A stretch of DNA of 64,000 bases from Spirosoma telluris (GTDB lineage Bacteria > Bacteroidota > Bacteroidia > Cytophagales > Spirosomataceae): the NCBI GenBank assembly GCA_003259005.1, contig QLII01000001.1:2062501-2126500 (forward strand), given 5' to 3'. Below are positions 9,306 to 19,378 of the stretch, piece by piece (position 1 is the stretch's first letter; each line of letters opens with the position of its first letter). The position numbers and the translations under genes are program-made. Under the pieces are notes generated by a model. The model ran no database searches. It saw only the letters and a program-made list of their open reading frames with translations, and was not told the DNA's origin.

Positions 9306-10033
9306 ATGATTATTGTCCGTTATCTGTGGTTATGCTGCTTACCCCTCTTTTGCGTTGGTCAGCCGTCTCCCTCGGTTAAAACCCAGAAAACACTGTTTAC
9401 CATTTCGGCGGTAGACGATAAAACATCGACAGAGGTAGCTGCCCAGTTCACTATTCAGGCCAGGCAGGCTAACTTGAAATTCGTGGGGAAGAGTCAGCTT
9501 GAGGGTAAACCCTTCGCGTTTGTATTAACCCGCACCGATACGTTGGCTGTAATTGCCAGTGCGCCCGGTTACTACGAAGCCGAAGAGTTGATGGTTGTTT
9601 CGTGTGACACCTGCACTGATTATGGCTACGTGATACGGCTCGAAAAAGAAGACCCAAAAGCCGACAGCATTTTCCGCAACTTACAGGTCAATCAGGCATT
9701 CCGGCTCGACAATGTGTATTTCGATCAAAGTAGCTATGTGCTCCGCCCGGAGTCCTATCCACAGTTAAATAAACTCATAAAAACACTAACTTCTACGCCC
9801 ACTCTGGTCATTGAAATTGCAGGGCATACGGATAATGTAGGCGACAGACGGCTGAACCAGGCGCTGTCGGAAAACCGGGCTAAAATCATCACCAATTACC
9901 TCGTTCGAAGCGGCATCTCCGAAAAACGCCTGCATCATAATGGCTACGGTGACACGAAGCCAGCGGCCCCAACGATTCAGAAGAAAATAAACGAAAGAAC
10001 CGACGCGTTGAATTCGTTGTATTAGCAATGTAG
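9306..10033 (+). CDS. OmpA-like peptidoglycan-binding protein, one apparent frameshift
   Basis: Signal peptide (ends near FCVGQ), about 110 residues of beta-rich sequence, then an OmpA C-terminal domain starting at LDNVYFDQSSYVLRPES. The peptidoglycan-binding motif IEIAGHTDNVGD and the helix LNQALSENRAKIITNYL are intact. The frame breaks at the C run 9967-9970; adding one base gives DSEENKRKNRRVEFVVL, the standard family ending with the diaminopimelate-contacting Arg (NRRVEF), and a stop at 10031-10033 (242 residues). Without it the protein loses this ending. Probably tethers the outer envelope to the wall. A hairpin begins at the stop. Confidence 0.85.
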
Positions 10034-10105
10034 GTCGATAGTCGTCAGTCAATAGTCGAGAGTAGCTCCCGCACAACTGACAACTATTGACTGATGACTA
10101 TCGAC
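10034..10105. repeat. Intergenic hairpin, 22-bp arms
   Basis: Arms 10034-10055 and 10084-10105 pair over 22 bases with one mismatch around a 28-base loop. It occupies nearly all the gap between the OmpA-like gene and the DUF2236 gene. No T-tract follows, so it is not a classical terminator. Confidence 0.7.
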
Positions 10106-10111
10106 TAGTAC

Positions 10112-10869
10112 ATGACACCTTTCTTCGTAAAACCCGGCTCCATCGTTCGCCAGATTTGGGGTGATGCCGATGTGATACTTCTTGTTTTCGCGGGATCAGC
10201 GGCTGAGTTCGCACTCAACCGAGCTGTTGACTGGCTATTTTATACTGGCAAGCTGCCCGCCGATCCCATTGGCCGTCTGTTTTCGACAGTTCGCTACGCA
10301 CAGGAAATCGTGTTTTTGCCCGAAGATAAAGCCCGGCAAGCTATTGGCCGGATGAGCGCTATTCATGAAGGAATCGAAACTAAACGAGGGTACCAAATTC
10401 CTGACTGGGCCTACCGGGATGTGCTCTACATGCTCATTGATTATTCCGAGCGAGCCTACGAAACCCTGAAGCGGCCACTCACCAACCCGAACGCGAGGAG
10501 CTTTTTACCATATTCAGGGCAGTTGGGACAGGCATGAGCGTACCCGATTTACCTACTACATATGCCGATTGGCGAATCGATCGGGAGGCTCACCTCAGCC
10601 GAGATTTGGTTCGTAGTGAGTTTACCGATAAATTGTTCCGGCGATACCAGGAGGAGCTGGGCAACTGGCGGTACGATTTACTTCGAAAAGTGCAGGGCAT
10701 ACTCGTACCAAAACAGGTAAGTCAGTTGCTGGACCTACCCAAAAAATCGCTGCTCAATTATTCCCTTGGTTTATATAGCCTGTTAAATGCAATTGGCCTT
10801 CGGTCAGCCGTACAACGGGTGTTACTGCCAACAGCCTATCTGGATCAGATCCGGAGTTTAGATCGATGA
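10112..10869 (+). CDS. DUF2236 / MpaB-type oxygenase, one apparent frameshift
   Basis: Matches the oxygenase MpaB / rubber-oxygenase catalytic family (DUF2236, haem-binding in studied members). The N-terminal half shows FVKPGSIVRQIWGDADVILL, the RAVDW helix, and GRLFSTVRYAQEIVF; the C-terminal half shows GMSVPDLPTTYADW and LSRDLVRSEF. A frame break in the C run at 10486-10488 separates them; adding one base reads EREELFTIFRAVGTG straight into GMSVPDLP and gives 252 residues, the size of short family members. Read literally the two halves overlap by four bases and look like two genes, but both are parts of one domain. Substrate unknown. Confidence 0.82.
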
Positions 10870-10870
10870 A

Positions 10871-10938
10871 GTCTGGGCCAAGCTCCAGCTTGGCCTATCG
10901 AAATATATACACGGGCCAATCTGGAGCTTGGCCCAGAC
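10871..10938. repeat. Intergenic hairpin, 25-bp arms
   Basis: Arms 10871-10895 and 10914-10938 pair over 25 bases with one mismatch and an 18-base loop. It begins two bases after the DUF2236 stop and ends 14 bases before the L-serine ammonia-lyase start. Confidence 0.75.
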
Positions 10939-10952
10939 AGTTCTTCATCAAC

Positions 10953-12334
10953 ATGCCCTCTACCCCAATCACTACCTCTGTCTTTGATTTGTTTAAGGTC
11001 GGGCGGGGCCGTCGAGTTCGCATACCATCGGCCCCATGAAAGCGGCTTTCGATTTCCGGCAGCAACTAGCTCAGTTACCAACCGATGTCCAGGAACAAGC
11101 CGATGCTATTCACGTCCATCTCTACGGTTCGTTGAGTGCGACGGGCAAGGGGCACGGTACCGACCGGGCCATTGTGGCTGGTTTGTTGGGCTGGCAACCC
11201 GAAACCACCGACCCAGTAGCCTTACTAAAACTACGTCGGGATGCCTCGGTGCTGTATCCGGTTCCCGTGGGCGATCGCTTCATTGAGATCGGTCCGCAAC
11301 AAATTCATTTTGAACGCGTCCGCTATGATTCGCCCTACCACAATACCATGGTATTACGGCTGGTGGCTGGAGAGCAGACGCTATTTTCAGAAGAATATTA
11401 TTCTATTGGCGGAGGGTTCATCATCCGCAAAGGAGAACCAGAAATAGATCCCGCCAGTTTGTCAGTTCCCTATCCGTATGGGACTATGACTGAGTTAAAA
11501 AACCATCTAAATACTAGTACGATCTCATTGGATGAGCTGTTGATGGCCAATGAGATGGCGCTGACTGGCCGGACTCGCGCTGAAGTCAATCAACGACTTG
11601 ATCAGATCCTGGACTTCATGCATAAGGCTGTTCGGCGGGGGCTTAAGCACAAGGGCATTCTACCTGGCTCTATCAAACTGAGTCGCAAAGCACCAATTTT
11701 GTTCCAACAGGCGAAGGGCATGAGCCAGTCGTCGGATAGTTTCCTGATTTTCCTAAACGCTTATTGCTTAGCGGCTTCGGAAGAAAACGCGGCTGGGGGT
11801 ATTGTTGTAACAGCCCCAACCTCAGGCGCTTCGGGTGTGATTCCGGGACTTACCTATTTAGCCAAGCACCACTTCCATTACGACCGGGCGACCCTGCGGT
11901 CGGGAATGTTTGCCGCTGCTGCCATTGGTTTTTTAGTAAAACACAACGCCAGTATTTCAGGGGCCGAAATGGGATGTATGGGTGAAATTGGAACTGCTTC
12001 GGCCATGGGGGCCGCTTTCCTGACGCGCTGTACGCAACCCACTGGCGACATCGGACCAATCGAAGCTGCGGCCGAAATTGGCATTGAACACCATCTGGGT
12101 ATGACTTGCGACCCCATTGGTGGTTACGTCCAGATTCCGTGCATCGAGCGCAATGCAATGGGCGCTGTAAAAGCATACAATGCGTTTTTGCTGGCCACCT
12201 CTGGAGCAGCTTCGTTTCAGAAAATCTCGCTCGATGCGGTCATTAAAGTGATGAAAGCCACGGGTCGGGATATGTCGACAAAATACAAGGAGACATCGGA
12301 GGCTGGGTTGGCGTTGAGTGCAACGGAATGTTAG
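10953..12334 (+). CDS. sdaA: L-serine ammonia-lyase (iron-sulfur type), one apparent frameshift
   Basis: Converts L-serine to pyruvate and ammonia with a 4Fe-4S cluster. The ATG at 10953 begins PSTPITTSVFDLFKVG; adding one base in the GC-rich run 11001-11010 continues as PGPSSSHTIGPMKAAFDF, the exact N-terminal family signature (S-S-S-H-T). The restored protein is 460 residues, the usual single-chain length. Downstream are EIDPASLSVPYP, APTSGASGVIPG, the MGCMGEIGTASAMGAA cysteine motif near residue 340, and GMTCDPIGGYVQIPCIERNA, which holds further cluster cysteines. Read without the correction, translation could only start at the internal ATG 11036 and would miss the SSSHT motif. Confidence 0.9.
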
Positions 12335-12352
12335 AAAAATTTAGGGAGAAAA

Positions 12353-12430
12353 GGGAGGAGGGGGACGAGCGGGAAACAGCGGATAGTAAGCCTGTTTTTT
12401 CCCTTTCCTCCCGCTCGTCCCTCTCCTCCC
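12353..12430. terminator. Intergenic GA/CT hairpin after sdaA
   Basis: Arms 12353-12374 and 12409-12430 pair over 22 bases with one mismatch; a T-run lies in the loop side at 12395-12400. Located 18 bases after the sdaA stop. Similar in composition, but not in sequence, to the 868-978 repeat. Confidence 0.6.
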
Positions 12431-12512
12431 TTCCTCCTTTCTTAAAACAATTGAGGCTGTTTAATGCGTTTTTAATAAAATGCGTACATTCAACGCAGTC
12501 TTGATTTGATTT

Positions 12513-13582
12513 ATGAGTACTATTTATACGCCCCAGCAACAACGAATTTTACTGATTACTAGCCTGATTGTCATTGCGGGCTTCATTGTGTACGGACTAA
12601 GCGGCTACATAACCGCTTTTTTGGGGCAGGTATTCTCTACGTTGTCTTTCGGCCCTGGTTTACGGCACTAGCAATCAAACGTAGGTGGAACCGATCGCTG
12701 GTAACCTCGCTGCTGATTGTCTTCGCAGTAGTTGTCATTATCATGCCTTTTCTAACCTTGAGTCTGCTACTTATTGACCGAATTCAATATTATTCTCAGC
12801 ACACCCAGGACATATTAAATTTAGTCAAGAAAGCTGAAGAATTAACAGGCTATAAAATTACCAGTCAACAAAACATCCAGGCCATTCTTCGTCAGGGAGG
12901 CACGTATGCCAGTCGACTACTTCCTTCGTTAGCCGGTGGCGCACTCGATTTTATTGTTATCCTGGGCCTGATGTTTTTCACCATGTACTTCATGTTTGTA
13001 CAGCAGGAAGGCTTTCAAAAAGGACTACAGAAATACCTGCCTTTCAAACGGGATACCCAGAAAGAACTGGGGGAATCACTGAAAAATAACGTCAATGCCA
13101 ATGTTATTGGACAGGCTTTAGTGAGTTTAGTACAAGGTGTGCTGACGGGATTCACGCTCTGGATTTTCGATGTACCTGATGCGCCTTTCTGGGGTGTTGT
13201 TGCTTTTTTTATGGCCTTTATTCCGGTGCTTGGCACGCCTATCGTTTGGGCGCCAGCCGGGCTAATTCAACTCTCGCAAGGCAATACCGGCGATGGCGTT
13301 GGTATTCTGGTTGTTGGCGCTGTAGTAATCATCAATATCGATAATCTACTTCGCATCATGCTAGCCAAACGAATGGGGGATATTCACCCACTCATTACGC
13401 TGGCAGGTATTGTGCTTGGCGTGCCGATTTTCGGAATTCTGGGATTGGTAGTCGGCCCTCTACTCCTCTCCTATTTTATCGTACTGATCCAAGTTTTTGA
13501 GCGCGAAAACAAAAAGCAGGAAAAAGAAGTCGCGCTGGCCGAAGAGAAAGTGGAAGACGCTGCGGAAGGGAAAACTAAGTGA
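12513..13582 (+). CDS. AI-2E / PerM-family membrane transporter, one apparent frameshift
   Basis: Member of the AI-2E transporter (PerM, UPF0118) family of eight-helix inner-membrane exporters. The N-terminal part from ATG 12513 encodes the first helix (LITSLIVIAGFIVYGL); the frame breaks in the T6G4 run 12617-12626. Adding one base gives GAGILYVVFRPWFTALAIKRR, the expected helix-loop, and a 356-residue protein. Later landmarks are LVSLVQGVLTGFTLWIFDVPDAPFWGVVAFFMAFIPVLGTP style helices (split here for length around residues 225-260) and a charged C-terminal tail. Substrate is uncertain: some members export signals, others Na+ or organic acids. Ends in a hairpin that it shares with the convergent PspC gene. 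Confidence 0.85.
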
Positions 13583-13638
13583 AGAATGAGAAGTGAAGAA
13601 TACTAATACAGCAATATTCTTCACTTCTCATTCTTCAC
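13579..13638. terminator. Bidirectional hairpin between convergent genes
   Basis: Perfect 23-bp arms 13579-13601 and 13616-13638 with a 14-base loop. The left arm contains the stop codon of the AI-2E transporter; the right arm ends 22 bases before the stop of the convergent PspC gene. It can serve both transcripts. Confidence 0.75.
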
Positions 13639-13660
13639 TCTTCACTTAGTTACTGCCGCG

Positions 13661-16167
13661 TTACCTTACTGGCACCTGAGGTTTCGGTCTCGATAGACCC
13701 ACATGGCCAAAGTTGGCGTGGCTGGCACCGCTGGCATCGACAGAAGCTTTGTCTACGTCCATGTTGGTGGCTTCTATTTTGCTGGCACCACTCAGATCCG
13801 CTTCCAGATTGTTCGTGTGACCACGCAGAACCGCATTCGAAGCGCCCGACAATTCGAGGTTTAGTTTCTCTACCGACCCGTCGAAGACGGTTCGGCAGGC
13901 ACCGCTCATATCGATAGTTAGGTTCTTAAAATTCCCAAATTCAACCAGGCTGGCTTTCGATGCGCCTGACAGTTTCAACTCGTCGATAGAAGGAACAGTG
14001 ATAGTCAGGCCAATCCGTTTCCGGTTGCTCCAATCAAACAGGCCGTTCCGATCAACGGAAACTTCTAATCGATTACCAGACACTTTCACGTTTACATCAT
14101 CCAAGTCCTTCTCGCGGCCATCCGCTACTACTTTGTAGGCTGTTCCTTTACGGAACCGTACCACAAACGCGCCACCAATATCGACTTTCGAGAAATCACT
14201 GACATTAAACTGACGGGTGTGGTCACCGATATGGTCAAAATCATCTCCTAATTCGCTGGCAACAGCACTTTGCACATCATCAGTAAGATCAGTTACGTCG
14301 TTATCCTCACTATTGTCATCCTGATCTTTTTCACGTGGGTAGTTGATACAAACCAGCCCGTTATCTTTCGTGAATTTCCAGATACTCGACGCCATTCGAT
14401 CAAACTCTTTTTCACCAAACTCATTACGAATAAACCGGGCGAAATCGCGTGTCATACGGAATGGTTTTTCGTAAGGAACCAAAAGATCCATATCTAAGTC
14501 CTGACCCCGGAAGCGCGCATTGGGTGCTAATTCCAGCGTTTCATTGAAGCGTACGGTCGAGTCTTTAATGGTATAGGCATACTTGATCTGGCGAGCGTTA
14601 GCCTGAGCATCGGCCCGATTACGGCCCTGTGCCCGGAAATACTGAACAAGACTTATAGTTGTCCCATCGTAGCCTTTCACATCAATGGATGGACGCCAGT
14701 TGTCATCATTTTCCACCTCGTTCATAGCAAAGGTTGGAATAGCCGCTGGCACATTCAGCACCTTCGTTTCTTCGACCGTTCCCCGGCGTTGGAAGCTGGA
14801 AATCAATGGGTAGCTGTTCCGGCAAAAATCACCAGGCTAACGAGCCAAACCCCAGCCACCGTCAGAGCCGTGCGGCCACTCAGGACACTCTTCATCGTGA
14901 TCAGCATAATTCCCAGAATAGCTAAGCCGAACGCAGGAATTAAACCAACCAAAAAAGCGGATAATATCATTGGTCCTGAAACATCTGACTGAAGCAATTG
15001 AATTGGAAAGTCTGAACCAGAACCAAATTCGCCAAAATGCGTGCCCGTACTGAGACCGACTGCAGCCCCTAATAAGGCAAGGCATACAATCATAAAGGCA
15101 AAGCCCAGAATCAGCAGCATAACGCCGGCAAACACCCGAATCAGCGCTACAACACCATTTAGCAATGGCCCAAGTGCGCTACCCAATCCACCAATAATCG
15201 TAGCAATCGCCCGGAAGGGAAACAGCAATAAGCGTGTCAGTGTACTTTCGTTATGAACACTTTCGTTGATGTTCAGATTCTGCTTGATGCTATGTTCAAT
15301 ATTGGACAAGGTAATAGGCTGCCCCTGCATCTCCATTTTTTCAGTGAGCGTATTGGCCTGGGGTGCAATCATCCACAGCACAATGTACAGCAGGAAACCA
15401 ACCCCGAAGAACACAATACCCAGCACAAACAGCAGACGAATAATGCCCGTGTCAACTCCGAAATAAGCAGCAATACCCGATGCAACGCCCCCGAGTACTT
15501 TATCTTCTGGATTACGGAAAAACTTTTTTATAGTTTTGTCATCTTCAATCGTCGTCACACCTGGTAAGGCAATCCACATGGCGATGTAGATGATAAATGT
15601 AAAGCTCGATACACCCGCTCCAAAGGCATGACCCAGCGGAGGCATGGCCAAAAACAGGGTCAGGAAAATTAACCGTACCCAGACCACATCAATGTTGAAG
15701 TAATGCGCTAAACCAGCACATACGCCACCCAGCGTTTTCCGTCGTACATCCCGAACCAGTCGACGCGGTTCGAGCGAAGGGTTTGTTGTCCGGGGCGAGG
15801 AGCCTGGGATAGGGTTTTGTGCACCTGTATTCCGGGCACTTTGCCCCGTTCCAGATGCCGAATTCCGGCCACCGCTGGTCACTAACACTTCTTCTTCCTC
15901 AACGGCTTCAAAGTCGGCAATAGTACCCATTGCGGCAATAAGCTCATTAACATCTTCCAAAGAAACGGCCTGTTTATCAGCTGATTTCAGTTTGGCCAGG
16001 AGTTTTTCAGCAATGCGATTTTCTATGTCGGTTACAATTTCCTGGCTGTCTTCGTAAGTCGAGAAGTACTGCTGTACCGTTGTCAGGTAATTTTTTAATT
16101 TGTCGTAGCCATCCTCTTCTATATGGAAGATGACGCCACTAATATTTATGCTTATGGTCTTTTTCAT
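13661..16167 (-). CDS. PspC-domain membrane protein with C-terminal adhesin-like GIN domain
   Basis: Order: about 70 residues of cytoplasmic sequence, two PspC domains (KTLGGVCAGLAHYFNIDV near residue 150; KVLGGVASGIAAYFGVD near 220), several transmembrane helices to about residue 454, then a region ending in a right-handed beta 'head GIN' domain with repeats such as LKLSGASKASL, LELSGASNAVL and ADLSGASKIEA. PspC proteins take part in envelope-stress responses. The frame breaks at 14803-14810 (CCCATTG): one extra base joins the two parts into 835 residues, as in homologues I know from this phylum. The alternative is two genes coupled by a TTGA overlap, with the second starting at TTG 14806. 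It follows padR by 36 bases. Confidence 0.78.
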
Positions 16168-16203
16168 TGTGGTCCGACGTTTCGGTTTTTAGAAAAGAAT
16201 AGG

Positions 16204-16611
16204 TTAAGCGTTGGCAGGAGGGATGGTTGAATCTGGCGAAGGTGAAACAGATACTGCGCCGTTTGTAAGTTTTTTATGCTGCTCAACTTTCCCGACAATC
16301 GCATTAACGGACTCTGCAAGTTCCTGCCAGGTTTCGTTCAGGGCTTCTAGGGAATTGCGACCAAGATCGGTCAAAATGTAATACTTGCGTGGCGGCCCGG
16401 ACGTAGACTCTACCCATTTGTAATCAAGCAGACCGGCATTTTTCAACCGGGTTAGCAGGGGGTACAAGGTACCCTCCACAACCATGATCCGAGCGGAGGT
16501 CAGCTCGTCGAGCATATCGGAGGCATATATTTCGCCCCGCGATATGATATGCAAAATGCAGAATTCCAGAATACCCTTCCGCATTTGCACCTGAGCGTTT
16601 TCAATATTCAT
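16204..16611 (-). CDS. PadR-family transcriptional regulator
   Basis: A 135-residue winged-helix repressor. The N-terminal PadR domain is clear: RKGILEFCILHIISRGEIYASDMLDEL, then VVEGTLYPLLTRLKNAGLLDYKW (recognition helix and wing) and PPRKYYILTDLGRNSL. The C-terminal tail is short and low in complexity. It precedes the PspC gene, a pairing that is common in Bacteroidota, and lies downstream of a strong consensus promoter overlapped by AAGGTAC repeats, so autoregulation of the padR-pspC operon is likely. Confidence 0.93.
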   Translation of the reverse strand: MNIENAQVQMRKGILEFCILHIISRGEIYASDMLDELTSARIMVVEGTLYPLLTRLKNAGLLDYKWVESTSGPPRKYYILTDLGRNSLEALNETWQELAESVNAIVGKVEQHKKLTNGAVSVSPSPDSTIPPANA

Positions 16612-16642
16612 CGGTGTATGTGATTTCGTAAATTTCCTGAAT

Positions 16643-16681
16643 CAAAGGTACAATAAGGTACTATGTCATGCAAGGTACCTT
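16643..16681 (-). promoter_or_regulatory. padR promoter with candidate PadR operator
   Basis: Minus-strand TTG (16673-16671) followed after exactly 20 bases by TACCTTTG (16650-16643): a full Bacteroidota promoter 31 bases upstream of padR. The same stretch holds three copies of AAGGTAC on the plus strand (16645, 16655, 16672), the last within the palindrome AAGGTACCTT at 16672-16681. The repeats cover both promoter elements, as expected for a repressor site. Confidence 0.7.
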
Positions 16682-16832
16682 ATATTTTTTACACTCATTC
16701 CGGTATTAGTGGCAAAAAATGGGGATGAGTGGTTATTGTGTGACTGTGCCTTACGACAGTAAATGCGACACCGTATGCTGCGGTTGAGAGCTGACAGTTA
16801 TTAAACCCTCTTTAGGGCATTCTTATAAAACC

Positions 16833-16851
16833 AGTTGTTGAGTCAACAACT
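16833..16851. repeat. 19-base perfect palindrome
   Basis: AGTTGTTGA-G-TCAACAACT, located 38 bases beyond the end of the transposase remnant. It may be an operator, a small terminator or part of an old element end; nothing in the surroundings decides. Confidence 0.5.
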
Positions 16852-16888
16852 CAATGAGTGTGTGGAATTTATCCGCAAATGCGTCAAT

Positions 16889-17368
16889 CTATGCTGCCAT
16901 ATTCTTGGATTTCCCCCTCTTTAACAAGTTAGCTGTCAGTGTTCGTAAGCTACTCATTAACCTAGTGACTGCCTGAATGCCAGTTCGTAGTGTATCTTCG
17001 GCTAAAGTCACATCTCGCCGATGATTCATTCCATCAATCCGTCAGTGGTGGCGGATGGCATCAAATAGGTCATTGGCTTCTTGGAGGTTAGTGGGCTCGG
17101 CATTGCTCAAAAAGTAACTTACTTCTGTCCCAGGCTGGCTACCATCCACCCTTTTCCGGAGTTGTTTCACCTGAATTACCGTACCAAAACATGCATCTTT
17201 CCATCGGGGAGCCAAAGCGAGTGGGTTAATTTTAAAGCAGAAATAGGTACGCTGCTCAAGGCGACCGGGCCCACGCTGGGCTGCATTGCTTCGTTGGTAA
17301 TCTGCTTTATTCACCAGACAACTACCTATACAATGATGGTAGGCCTGATTTGATTTTACCCCAATCAC
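16889..17368 (-). pseudogene. DDE transposase remnant (ISAs1/IS4-like), nonsense-mutated
   Basis: Only the C-terminal third is left. It starts at MIGVKSNQA, a motif found in ISAs1-type transposases before the RNase-H-like strand, passes GPGRLEQRT and VIQVKQLRK, and reaches AIRHH at a TGA (17042-17044) where the family has Trp. Beyond the TGA the same frame continues with RIDGMNHRRDVTLAEDTLRTG, the expected family sequence with the last acidic residue, to a TAG at 16889-16891. So this is an internal nonsense codon plus loss of the 5' two-thirds. No intact terminal inverted repeats or target duplication were identified. Confidence 0.75.
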
Positions 17369-17381
17369 CTAGACCCCCTCG

Positions 17382-17422
17382 GCCGTTCTGATCCGTTGAC
17401 TGCCAACGGATCAGAACGGCCA
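17382..17422. repeat. Perfect 17-bp hairpin
   Basis: Arms 17382-17398 and 17406-17422 with a 7-base loop. Sits between the truncated transposase and the decayed histidine kinase, close to what may be the breakpoint of both. Confidence 0.65.
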
Positions 17423-17428
17423 ATCCGG

Positions 17429-17736
17429 AAACTATTCAGCTATCCATCGAGGTCGATGCCGGTACCTGACTGATTGAACCCTTATTGTTCATTACGTTTA
17501 TTGAAAACTCCTCTAAACATTCACCCCGACTGGATACCAGTGCCATCCAGATCGACCTAAAAATTAGTCCGGGCAGCCTGATATTCACTGCAAAAATTCA
17601 ATTGGGGCGACCCCTGTTGGTGAACCTGGTGGTTTAGGCAATGCTTCTCATTGAGAAGCGTCTTGCGTTATTATATAGCAATCGTCACGAACTCAATACG
17701 ATTGCTGATAACCAGAGTTATCAGGTCAATTCAGCA
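17429..17736 (+). pseudogene. Decayed LytS-type histidine kinase, C-terminal fragment
   Basis: In one frame the DNA reads ETIQLSIEVDAGT, stop, LIEPLLFITFIENSSKHSP: the N box (EN..KH) of a LytS/YehU-type histidine kinase ATPase domain. After further stops, a second frame reads EKRLALLYSNRHELN and DNQSYQVN, the usual last 25 residues of these kinases, and runs without a stop codon into the response-regulator start. The dimerisation, sensor and glycine-rich segments are missing. It lies directly beyond the transposase remnant. Confidence 0.75.
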
Positions 17737-18143
17737 ATGAAGATTAGTTATAACATCGTTGAAGATGAGCCGCTGGCTCAGGAGTTACGTATTGAAAGTG
17801 CCCACATTAAATTTAGTGGGTGTTTTCCTGAACGCCGTTATGGCTTTTGCTTTTTTACAGACCCAGTCCGTCGAGCTGATCTTTCTGGATATTGATCTGA
17901 GAGAATTGGCAGGCATGCAGTTACTGGAGTCAAACCAGACCAGAGTCAGATTATTACCACTGCCTGCCAGGAATATGCGTTAAACAGGCTATTCTGTACC
18001 GGGTACACAAATCATTCATGGTATCGATTGCCAAAATTGAATCGCTTGAACGCGACGAACTAAATATTGGATCGGTCTATATTTCTGTTTCAGCTACGTA
18101 TCGCAAGGCATTTTACGTGTTTATTCGTGCGGAATCTGTTTAA
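17737..18143 (+). pseudogene. Decayed LytTR response regulator
   Basis: Starts MKISYNIVEDEPLAQEL (acidic pocket DE), shifts frame to give LNLVGVFLNAVMAFAFLQTQ and VELIFLDIDLRELAGMQLL (phospho-acceptor Asp in FLDIDL), shifts again, loses the middle, and ends in VHKSFMVSIAKIESLERDEL and VSATYRKAFYVFIRAESV, which is the end of a LytTR DNA-binding domain. About 120 codons seem to be missing. With the fragment before it, this is the remains of one two-component operon. Confidence 0.78.
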
Positions 18144-18233
18144 TTAACTACGCATATACTGATTGTCATTAAAATAATATACCCTCCTGCTTAGCTATCG
18201 TTCGCGAAACCCTCCCATTCTTTTAGTAGAACC

Positions 18234-19285
18234 TTACTTGTAGGCATCAATGGTCTTAATCGTACCGTCTGGATTGTAGGTTAGCTCGGTTACTTTCACG
18301 TTACGGAGGTGAGTCTTACCCGAAAGCTGTACATCGTGATAGAATAAATACCACTTTTGCCCCACCTGCACAATGGAATGGTGATTGGTCCAGCCAAGAA
18401 CAGGTTTCAACACCACGCCCTTGTATGTAAAAGGGCCGTAGGGATTGTCGCCAATAGCGTAGCAAAGGTTGTGCGTATCGCCCGTAGAATACGAGAAATA
18501 ATATTTACCGTTGTACTTGTGCAACCAGGCAGCTTCGAAAAAGCGTTTGTCATTCTCCTTTTCCAGAAAGGGTTTCCCGTTTTCATTTAGAATCTGCACA
18601 TCCCGTACTGGCTCGGCAAAGCTTTTCATGTCGGCACTCAACCGGGCAATACGGGGCAGGTAAGCCACTTCGTCCTTTTGCTTCAAGGCACCTTTTGGGT
18701 CGTACTGGTTATTGCTCCAGCGCTGTAACTGACCACCCCAAATACCCCCAAAGTACAGATAGGCTTTCCCATCGGTATCCTGAAAAACGGTGGGGTCGAT
18801 GCTGTAGCTACCCTTTATTGGTTCTGGTTCGGCCTTAAATGGCCCCGTCGGGCTTTTGCTGGTCGCCACACCAATGCGAAAAATATCCTGTTTGTCTTTA
18901 ACCGGGAAATAGAGGTAGTAGGTACCGTTTTTAAACGTAGCATCGGGGCCCAAAGCTGACGACCTGCCCAGGGAATGTCTTTCAGGTCGAGGGCTACGCC
19001 ATTGTCTTTAACGGGGCCACCAATCTTATCCATCGATAGGACGTGATAGTCGCGCATGGCGAAATGTCCGCCTTCATCATCCTCTTTGACATCCTTAGCA
19101 TCAATGTCGTGCGAGGGATAGATGTAAATTTTACCGTTAAAAACGTGGGCCGACGGGTCAGCGGTGTAAATGTGTGATACCAGGGGTTGGGAAATCGGCG
19201 TTTTGCCCCCGCTGGTTTGCGCAAGGGTGGTCAGAGAGCATCCGGTTAATGCTACCAGAAGCAGGGCTGTGTATACTCGTTTCAT
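18234..19285 (-). CDS. Glycoside hydrolase family 43, one apparent frameshift
   Basis: Secreted (signal peptide ends near LTTLAQ; GCS suggests a possible lipobox) five-bladed propeller enzyme of the beta-xylosidase / alpha-L-arabinofuranosidase type. First catalytic Asp is in YTADPSAHVFNGKIYIYPSHD; the pKa-tuning Asp is in SYSIDPTVFQDTDGKAYLYFGG; the acid Glu is probably in KRFFEAAWLHKYNGKYYFSYS. The frame breaks in GGGG/CCC at 18945-18951; one extra base gives QLWAPDATFKNGTYYLY, the normal blade-2 motif, and 350 residues. It is the last gene of the utilisation locus, next to GH10, and probably trims xylo-oligosaccharides. Confidence 0.88.
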
Positions 19286-19378
19286 AAGAGGTAGATACGT
19301 TATCTTGGTTTTAACTAAGTACAATTTGGGAAGACCTGAAATGGAAAGCCAATGTTTACAAACGGGTTTTCTGAAATC

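Noticed and set aside
10112..10869. Two overlapping genes with an ATGA start-stop junction at 10534-10537
   Set aside because: Both halves belong to one DUF2236 domain, and one added base gives the missing piece of that domain.
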